NCBI GenBank assembly: GCA_023415835.1
Contig: JAEZJK010000087.1
Span: forward strand, 1-10,372
DNA from: Bacillota bacterium
Lineage (GTDB): Bacteria; Bacillota; UBA4882; UBA8346
DNA: 10,372 nucleotides
Reading direction: 5' to 3'
Positions 5,778 through 10,372 of the stretch are shown one piece after another. The notes under the pieces were generated by a model, which was given only the letters and a program-made list of their open reading frames with translations, had not been told where the DNA came from and made no database searches. Position 1 is the first letter of the stretch, and each line of letters starts with the position of its first letter. The position numbers and the translations under genes are program-made.

Positions 5778-7896
5778 TACAAAGATCAGGATTTTAATTG
5801 TTGATGACGATGAAGACGATTATTATATAATCAAGGATTTACTATCTGATATTAAAGAAGCTAAATATGATACTACCTGGGTTAGTTCTTATCAATTAGC
5901 GCTTCAGGCCATGGAATCCAATAAATTTGACGCTTACTTATTAGACTACCGGCTTGGTGAATATACCGGTTTGGAGTTACTCCGGGAAATTGTCGACCGT
6001 GGTTTTCGTACTCCGGTTATCTTACTTACAGGGCAAGGAGATCATGCTATTGATATTGAAGCGATGAATTCCGGAGCTTCCGATTACCTGGTTAAGGGTG
6101 AGGTGGGGCCGGTAATTTTGGAACGCGCCATTCGGTATGCAATGGAAAGAAAAAGGATGGAGGACGAGCTTTTTAATGAAAAAGAACGGGCTTTGGTTAC
6201 GCTGGCCTCAATTGGAGATTCGGTAATTACAACCGATAACAATTTTCGAATAATTTATATGAATCAAGAGGCTGAAACGATTACGGCTTGGAAGAACGAA
6301 CAAGCCCAGGGCTTACTTCTTCCCCAAATATTGACAGTAATCAATGAAATAACCCGTGAATCGTTGGGTAACCCGGTAGAAAAAGTTTTAAGCGAGGCCA
6401 AAAAAATAAATTTTTCCAGCCAGGCGCTTCTTATTAACCGGGAGGGCCGTGAATATGCTATTGAGGCTACTGCTTCACCAATTAAAAACCGGGAAGAAGA
6501 AATTACCGGGATTGTAATTGTTTTGAGGGATGTTACTCAAACCCGGGAACTTACTAAAAAAATTTCTTATCAGGCGAGCCACGACTCTTTAACGGGGCTG
6601 GTTAATCGGGGGAAGTTTGAGGATTATTTACAACAAGTATTAGAAAGCGCAAAATCTCAGAACTTAGTGCATGTGTTATTTTTTATGGATTTGGATCGCT
6701 TTAAAATCGTTAACGATACTTGTGGGCATTTTGCCGGAGATCAGTTATTAAAACAGGTATCAAATCTGCTTGAAAAACATTTAAGGCATTCAGATGTTAT
6801 TGCGCGCCTGGGAGGAGATGAATTTGCAATTATCCTGGAAAATTGCCCCCTTTTAAAAGCGCAGGAAATTGCTAAGAATATTTGTCAGACCATTCAAAAT
6901 TATCGGTTTGCATGGCGGGAGAATCAATTTACGATTGGCATTAGTATCGGTGTTATTGAGATTGATGCCAGCAGCATTAGCGCTGACCGGGTATTAAATG
7001 ATGCTGATGAAGCATGCTACATTGCTAAGGAAAATGGAGGAAATAAAGTCCATGTATATCAGAGAAGTGGGGTATTAACCACACATCACGGAGAAGCGGA
7101 ATGGGTCCTTGATATTAACCGGGCTTTTGAGGATAATCGTTTTCGCCTCTTCTTTCAACCGATTGTACCGATCACTGGCGAAAACAATGTGAATCATTAT
7201 GAAATATTAATCCGGATGCTGGATGAAAAAGGGAATATAATTTATCCGAATAGTTTTTTGCCTGCCGCCCAAAGGTATAAATTGATGTCATCCATTGACC
7301 GATGGGTAATTAATTCTTATTTTTCATATTATGTCGCAAATTATCAGCAAAATAAATCTCAAAAATCCGCTTTTTGCAATATTAACCTTTCGGGATTATT
7401 CCTAAATGAGGAATTTTCATTAGAGTTTATTGAGGATCAGTTTAGGCAATATAAAGTTCCACCGGAAGCCATTTGTTTTGAAATTACCGAAACTTTGGCA
7501 ATTGCTAATTTTGGCAAGGTAATTGAATTCATTCAAAAATTGAAGAATATCGGCTGCCAATTTGCGCTTGATGATTTTGGAAACGGATTGGCTACCTTTA
7601 GCTATTTGAAGAACTTGCCGGTGGATTATGTTAAAATTGACGGTTCGTTTGTACGGCACTTGGTAGATAATCGGGTTGACTCCGCTGTGGTAGAGTCAAT
7701 TAACCAGATTGCGCATTTGATGAATATTAAGACGATTGCAGAGTTTGTCGAGGATGAGGCAATTTATTTGAAATTAAAGGAGATCGGAGTAGATTTCGCT
7801 CAAGGTTACTGGATTGCTCAGCCGACCGCTTTGGAGCCGATTGGGCCCTTGGAGGTAAAGTTGGGAACCAGGAAGTCATCATCTAAGCGTAATTAA
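5770..7896 (+). CDS. REC-PAS-GGDEF-EAL cyclic-di-GMP turnover protein
   Basis: A 708-aa cytoplasmic signalling protein. Domains, numbered from ATG 5770: receiver (about 3-122, phosphoacceptor D59 in LLDYRLG, conserved K109), short helix, PAS (about 140-260), GGDEF (about 265-430) and EAL (about 445-690). The cyclase has intact GGDEF (348-352) and an RxxD product-inhibition site (RHSD, 339-342) five residues before it. The phosphodiesterase has EIL for EAL but keeps the metal-binding Glu, plus NINLS, FEITE, LDDFG (600-604), KID, AEFVE and QGYW, so it may be active. It could make and break c-di-GMP under receiver and PAS control. I chose ATG 5770 over GTG 5755 because GGAGG (5757-5761) sits eight bases before it. 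It overlaps the previous gene by 8 nt, so the two receivers are co-translated. No transmembrane segments. Confidence 0.94.
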   Translation: MDDTKIRILIVDDDEDDYYIIKDLLSDIKEAKYDTTWVSSYQLALQAMESNKFDAYLLDYRLGEYTGLELLREIVDRGFRTPVILLTGQGDHAIDIEAMNSGASDYLVKGEVGPVILERAIRYAMERKRMEDELFNEKERALVTLASIGDSVITTDNNFRIIYMNQEAETITAWKNEQAQGLLLPQILTVINEITRESLGNPVEKVLSEAKKINFSSQALLINREGREYAIEATASPIKNREEEITGIVIVLRDVTQTRELTKKISYQASHDSLTGLVNRGKFEDYLQQVLESAKSQNLVHVLFFMDLDRFKIVNDTCGHFAGDQLLKQVSNLLEKHLRHSDVIARLGGDEFAIILENCPLLKAQEIAKNICQTIQNYRFAWRENQFTIGISIGVIEIDASSISADRVLNDADEACYIAKENGGNKVHVYQRSGVLTTHHGEAEWVLDINRAFEDNRFRLFFQPIVPITGENNVNHYEILIRMLDEKGNIIYPNSFLPAAQRYKLMSSIDRWVINSYFSYYVANYQQNKSQKSAFCNINLSGLFLNEEFSLEFIEDQFRQYKVPPEAICFEITETLAIANFGKVIEFIQKLKNIGCQFALDDFGNGLATFSYLKNLPVDYVKIDGSFVRHLVDNRVDSAVVESINQIAHLMNIKTIAEFVEDEAIYLKLKEIGVDFAQGYWIAQPTALEPIGPLEVKLGTRKSSSKRN

Positions 7897-7912
7897 TGGA
7901 TATTAAATCCGA

Positions 7913-7958
7913 TTTACAGATATCAAGATGACCTGGTATAATTATTTAACAATTATAC
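7913..7958 (+). promoter_or_regulatory. extended -10 promoter overlapped by an inverted repeat
   Basis: TTTACA (7913-7918), 18 bp, then TATAAT (7937-7942) preceded by TGG, an extended -10. The perfect inverted repeat GTATAATT (7936-7943) / AATTATAC (7951-7958), spaced by 7 bp, covers the -10 and start site. A dimeric repressor bound here would block transcription of the barrel gene at 7981. The same repeat could instead form a weak 5' hairpin in RNA. Confidence 0.6.
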
Positions 7959-7980
7959 GACTGGAAAAGGGATAGTCTTA

Positions 7981-8877
7981 ATGAAAAAGATACTCGTATT
8001 TTGTTTAGTTTTTTTCGCGTCTATAATGGCCCCGACAATGACATTAGCCGGACCGAGTTTGGAAATTTCGATCAACGAATGGGATCAAACCGGTTCTTTT
8101 GATTATACCCTCTATTATCCAAATTCTTCCCGAGTGATTTCTAAGGTATGTTTACCCCAGGATCAATTGAGGGGCATTTTGAATCTCAAGTATCATCTAG
8201 CAAATGAAAAGGATTTTATTAAGTTGAGATTTGGCCAGTCAATGATAGAAAATAAGGGGAGGGGCTATGACTCGGATTGGTCGAGCCAAGTTTCCGATGC
8301 AATGACGGACTATGGCGAACTCGACGCGTATGGCAACCAAAAGATTATTGCAATTCATTTCGGAACGGCCCTTCTTAAGAATGAGGCTCATCAAACCAAT
8401 CTTCTTTTGGGTTGGCTACAACAGGAAACAACCAATGAACTTAAAAACATAGTCTATCATCGTAGCGAAGGGATAGATATTGGGGATCAACCGCAATCGG
8501 ATAACGGGAGTTACCTTGATGGGGAATTCAGTGGGCTAACACTAGGAATTAATGACGACCTATTCTTAAGGGCGAATTTAAAACTTACTACCGAATTGTC
8601 CCTGTTATTTTTAAATACCGAAGCTTATGGACATTGGGCCAATCATGATCCGGCCTGGAATTGGAAAGATACCGGGAAGACCGTTGGTTACATGGCGGAC
8701 ATCGGTTTGAAATATGCCTTTAATAGTAATATCCATGCTGAGCTTGGCTACTGTTATTACTATGCCAAAGCTAATGAATGTAAGGAGACCCTTAACGGAA
8801 CAATGTTGCCGCAACTTGTCAATTTAGAATACCAACAGAAAGGTTGGCATTTAGGTTTGGTTATGTTGTTCAAATAA
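7981..8877 (+). CDS. secreted outer-membrane beta-barrel protein, distantly omptin-like
   Basis: A 298-aa exported protein with a signal peptide (MKK, hydrophobic core, likely cleavage after LA at 22-23). The mature part is rich in aromatic residues and short amphipathic strands (for example IIAIHFGTALL, TNLLLGWLQQET, YMADIGLKYAF, HAELGYCYYYAKA), ending in a strand GWHLGLVMLFK as in small barrels. GYDSDW (95-100) resembles the omptin D-x-D-W loop (OmpT D83/D85), and GHWANHDPAW (217-226) lies where omptins carry their Asp-His pair, but the second pair does not align clearly, so protease activity is doubtful. It may belong to the omptin-fold group that includes Protochlamydia outer-membrane protein. 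Three Cys remain in the mature chain (57, 258, 267). Start ATG 7981 follows AAAAGGGA (7966-7973). Monocistronic, under its own promoter. Function unknown. Confidence 0.65.
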   Translation: MKKILVFCLVFFASIMAPTMTLAGPSLEISINEWDQTGSFDYTLYYPNSSRVISKVCLPQDQLRGILNLKYHLANEKDFIKLRFGQSMIENKGRGYDSDWSSQVSDAMTDYGELDAYGNQKIIAIHFGTALLKNEAHQTNLLLGWLQQETTNELKNIVYHRSEGIDIGDQPQSDNGSYLDGEFSGLTLGINDDLFLRANLKLTTELSLLFLNTEAYGHWANHDPAWNWKDTGKTVGYMADIGLKYAFNSNIHAELGYCYYYAKANECKETLNGTMLPQLVNLEYQQKGWHLGLVMLFK

Positions 8878-8881
8878 GGTC

Positions 8882-9079
8882 TTGAAGATCGGGCTCCGGG
8901 CATTAGGTAAGGTAACAACATTTAATAAAGCTGAACCTTTAGAGCTGATGCTCCTTTTTTTTGCCCTTCAATTTGTACTAATCGGTTACGTCCCTATCCC
9001 ACCCCGGATTATTCCTATCTTAACTCGAATTGCTCCTATCCCATCTCGGATTAGCCTTATCACAATAATTTTAATTTAG
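8882..9079 (+). CDS. doubtful 65-codon ORF over a 21-bp repeat
   Basis: TTG 8882 begins four bases after the barrel gene stop and reads 65 hydrophobic codons. The AAGG before it is too close to be a good ribosome-binding site, and no better in-frame start is visible. The second half is built of seven-residue repeats of the form x-P-I-x-x-R-I. It may be a small membrane peptide translated by reinitiation, a decayed gene end, or non-coding. I treat it as low confidence. Confidence 0.15.
   Translation: MKIGLRALGKVTTFNKAEPLELMLLFFALQFVLIGYVPIPPRIIPILTRIAPIPSRISLITIILI
8990..9073 (+). repeat. 21-bp tandem repeat, three clear units and a decayed fourth
   Basis: Units at 8990-9010, 9011-9031 and 9032-9052 share the pattern xxTCCTATCyyA...CTCGgATT; the third and first differ at few positions (CCTATCCCAyCyCGGATT), and 9053-9073 keeps only the CTTATC core. 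Period is exactly 21 bp, two helical turns of DNA, so repeated protein binding on one DNA face is as plausible as a heptapeptide repeat. The rest of this 493-base gap holds the two hairpins listed below and the tetR promoter; between 9216 and 9290 I see nothing identifiable. Confidence 0.75.
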
Positions 9080-9127
9080 ATAATAGTTTGATACTTTGAA
9101 AAAGTATTCTGATGACCTGAATAAGTG

Positions 9128-9153
9128 AAAAAAATCAGGCTGCTTTCAGCTGA
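9128..9153 (-). terminator. hairpin with T tract on the minus strand
   Basis: TCAG-G-CTG (9135-9142) pairs with CAG-CTGA (9147-9153) around CTTT with one bulge. On the minus strand it is followed by seven T (complement of 9128-9134), the form of an intrinsic terminator for leftward transcription. No minus-strand gene is visible, so it would stop antisense transcription, or be incidental. Confidence 0.35.
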
Positions 9154-9188
9154 AAATTTTGAGTTAAACCGTTTTAAGCCGCAGGTTG

Positions 9189-9215
9189 TAACTACAGCTT
9201 AACAGTAGTTATTTT
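9189..9215 (+). terminator. weak terminator before tetR
   Basis: TAACTAC (9189-9195) and GTAGTTA (9205-9211) form a perfect 7-bp stem with a 9-nt loop, followed by TTTT. The stem is AT-rich, so it would be a weak Rho-independent terminator for transcription from the barrel gene. Confidence 0.45.
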
Positions 9216-9297
9216 CTATAGCCAAAGCTTGCCGGAATGACCAGCGCAGGTGATGGGGACTTCCATTTTAAAACTAAATGTCATATAAAATTCTTGC

Positions 9298-9326
9298 TTG
9301 ACAAAATTTGAACATGAAGTTAATAT
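9298..9326 (+). promoter_or_regulatory. tetR promoter
   Basis: A perfect TTGACA (9298-9303), a 17-bp spacer and TAATAT (9321-9326) give a near-consensus housekeeping promoter. Transcription would start near 9333, at the edge of the operator candidate that begins at 9335, as expected for autorepression. Confidence 0.75.
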
Positions 9327-9334
9327 AAAACTAA

Positions 9335-9357
9335 TGAACGTTTTTTTAACATATTCA
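9335..9357 (+). promoter_or_regulatory. operator candidate O1 in front of tetR
   Basis: TGAACGTTT (9335-9343), nine bases, then ATTCA (9353-9357). The outer TGAA/TTCA bases form an inverted repeat. The same bipartite motif with identical spacing recurs at 9978-10000. It covers the transcription start region and ends at the tetR ribosome-binding site, a position suited to repression by the encoded protein. Confidence 0.5.
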
Positions 9358-9370
9358 CGAGGAGAAGATT

Positions 9371-9961
9371 ATGCCGGTAGACCGCAAAAATGAAATATTA
9401 CAGGCCTTTATGAAACTGGTGAGCCGGTTTGGGCTAGACAAAACCACGATGTTGGACATAGCCAAGGAGGCTGGAGTCAGCGTCGGAGTTATCTATAAAG
9501 ATTTTACCAACAAGGAAGACTTAATTAGCGCTTATGCCAACAGTGTGGTTAAAAAGATTAGGCACGAGTATCAAACTCTAATTGACAAGACTCAATCTCC
9601 CGAAGAACAATTGCATAATTTGTGCGTTGGTTCGGTTAAGGTTATCCGTCGATATATAATCGATGACCTGGGGATTCATCAACTTTTGGCAGATGAACAA
9701 TCATTGAAATATATACGTAAAAATTTTTCCCGGAAAGCTGAAATTAATAAGTACTTTATTAGTTTGGTAAGCTATGTTATGCGGGACGGAGTCGAACAAG
9801 GCTTATTTCAAATAGAAGATATACCAAAGACTGCAGCTTTATTTAAAGATGCATTTGAAGGTTATTACATGAATATATTATTTGATGGAAATAACTTCGA
9901 TGAGCTTTTACCAAAGTTCGAAGCAATGTACCAATTTTTAGTTAAGATTATCAAGAAGTAA
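9371..9961 (+). CDS. TetR-family transcriptional regulator
   Basis: A 196-aa repressor-type protein. The N-terminal helix-turn-helix is clear: NEILQAFMKLVSRFGLDKTT (7-26), then MLDIAKEAGVSVGVIYKDFT (27-46) and NKEDLI (47-52), with the family Tyr-x-x-Phe of the recognition helix. The C-terminal helical ligand/dimer domain (about 60-196) is divergent, so the inducer cannot be named. Length is typical. ATG 9371 follows GAGGAG (9359-9364). It is transcribed alone from its own promoter; operator candidates flank it on both sides, suggesting that it represses itself and the unit starting after 9961. TetR genes often precede the efflux or lipid-related genes they control, but the target here lies outside the window. 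Note that AACGTT is followed by T/A-rich DNA at both sites. Confidence 0.93.
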   Translation: MPVDRKNEILQAFMKLVSRFGLDKTTMLDIAKEAGVSVGVIYKDFTNKEDLISAYANSVVKKIRHEYQTLIDKTQSPEEQLHNLCVGSVKVIRRYIIDDLGIHQLLADEQSLKYIRKNFSRKAEINKYFISLVSYVMRDGVEQGLFQIEDIPKTAALFKDAFEGYYMNILFDGNNFDELLPKFEAMYQFLVKIIKK

Positions 9962-9977
9962 TTTTTTTAATTTACCG

Positions 9978-10000
9978 TGAACGTTTAAACAAATTATTCA
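9978..10000 (+). promoter_or_regulatory. operator candidate O2 after tetR
   Basis: TGAACGTTT (9978-9986), nine bases, then ATTCA (9996-10000): the same motif and spacing as O1. A TATATT (10001-10006) just after it could be a -10 box, which would put the site over the -35 region of a promoter for the downstream unit. No strong -35 is visible. Confidence 0.5.
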
Positions 10001-10084
10001 TATATTTAATTGTTCATATAAAAATGTTTATATTAGGGAGGTGATGAAAGTAGAAACCTATTAGTCTTAAGTAAAGAAGAAAAA

Positions 10085-10212
10085 CTCAGGTTATTAACCT
10101 GAGCGAGTTTCATAATTACAAAAATTTATCTTCGCATGCAATATATAGTGTAGGCTTTATTTTAGTCTATCAATATATTGTATGCGAAGCCGGAAAAAAG
10201 GAATTATGAAAC
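10085..10212 (+). other. strongly folded leader or small mobile element
   Basis: Three perfect or near-perfect stems are stacked here. CTCAGGTT (10085-10092) pairs with AACCTGAG (10096-10103). GTTTCATAATT (10107-10117) pairs perfectly with AATTATGAAAC (10202-10212). Inside it CTTCGCATGCAATATAT (10130-10146) pairs with ATATATTGTATGCGAAG (10173-10189), 17 bp with one G-U in RNA. In the 26-nt loop, TGTAGG (10149-10154) is complementary to CCTACA (10221-10226), which would form a pseudoknot just before the next ribosome-binding site. No T tract follows, so it is not a terminator. It may be a regulatory 5' leader, a small RNA, or a miniature inverted-repeat element; I do not recognise a family. 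Confidence 0.6.
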
Positions 10213-10242
10213 CGCCTAAACCTACATAAGGAGGAGATATTT

Positions 10243-10293
10243 TTGAACTTGATTATAAATTTACTTCAGCATAAGGTGCTGGAGGCACAATAA
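10243..10293 (+). CDS. 16-codon ORF with strong ribosome-binding site, at the window edge
   Basis: TTG 10243 follows AAGGAGGAGAT (10228-10238) at ideal spacing, but the frame stops after 16 codons (MNLIINLLQHKVLEAQ, TAA 10291-10293). A different frame is open from 10259 to the window end, with a TTG-ATG at 10322-10327. This could be a leader peptide coupled to a following gene (a second GGAGG lies at 10281-10285), a frameshifted gene start, or chance. No product can be assigned from what is visible. Confidence 0.3.
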   Translation: MNLIINLLQHKVLEAQ

Positions 10294-10372
10294 GACAGGC
10301 GTTAACAAGTTTCGCAAAGATTTGATGTTCACAAAAGCGTCTATTAAAACGGTAACAGAATTCATCCAAGTA

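Noticed and set aside
9216..9290. A riboswitch suggested by GCAGGTGATGGGGAC near 9246.
   Set aside because: The resemblance to a fluoride-type GATGG segment is superficial; the flanking helices and pseudoknot are missing.
10041..10064. Tiny ORF GTG-ATG... (about seven codons) after GGGAGG.
   Set aside because: The ribosome-binding site is too close to the start and the peptide too short to support.
10202..10372. Start of an insertion sequence or group II intron at the window end.
   Set aside because: No transposase or reverse transcriptase motif is readable and no intron boundary sequence is present; too little sequence remains.
1..10372. tRNA or rRNA genes and CRISPR arrays.
   Set aside because: No cloverleaf with CCA-type acceptor, rRNA signature or regularly spaced direct repeats was seen.

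Overview
The window looks like chromosome of an anaerobic Bacillota (Firmicutes) lineage, probably a diderm one. It has moderate GC, strong Shine-Dalgarno sites, many TTG/GTG starts, an OLE RNA/OapA locus (a hallmark of anaerobic and extremophilic Firmicutes) and two predicted outer-membrane beta-barrel proteins. Limnochordia, Hydrogenispora-like or Halanaerobiales-like bacteria would fit, but I cannot name the genus. All supported genes lie on the + strand.

Bases 1-1301 hold the most remarkable item. A GC-rich, highly structured stretch of about 560 bases has no credible gene and is followed by a terminator-like hairpin, an internal promoter and a gene for a 192-aa four-helix membrane protein with a basic tail. 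Directly after it, overlapping by 1 nt, comes dxs. This order (large structured RNA, small membrane protein, dxs) is that of the OLE (Ornate, Large, Extremophilic) RNA and its partner OapA in the isoprenoid operon. The operon continues with a YhhQ-type queuosine-precursor transporter (3206-3898).

Bases 3899-4832 carry a monocistronic YjbH-like beta-barrel protein with a palindrome next to its -10 box and a good terminator behind it. Bases 4833-5306 have no long gene but contain a second hairpin, an 18-codon ORF whose strong ribosome-binding site can be masked by an upstream 13-nt arm, and a further closed stem. Bases 5307-7896 are a two-gene signalling operon: an Rcp1-like stand-alone receiver, translationally coupled to a REC-PAS-GGDEF-EAL protein for cyclic-di-GMP turnover.

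Bases 7897-8877 hold a second secreted beta-barrel protein with distant omptin-like features, driven by an extended -10 promoter overlapped by a perfect inverted repeat. It is followed by a 493-base stretch with 21-bp in-frame tandem repeats and two terminator-like hairpins. Bases 9298-10372 hold a TetR-family regulator. The same bipartite motif with identical spacing occurs at its own start site and just after its stop codon. The regulated downstream unit begins with a strongly folded leader (10085-10212) and runs out of the window before a gene can be identified.

Together the genes give an envelope-centred picture: isoprenoid precursor synthesis tied to the membrane-bound OLE ribonucleoprotein, queuosine salvage, two outer-membrane proteins and c-di-GMP signalling. 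Only the OLE-oapA-dxs-yhhQ and the two-gene c-di-GMP groups are supported as operons.
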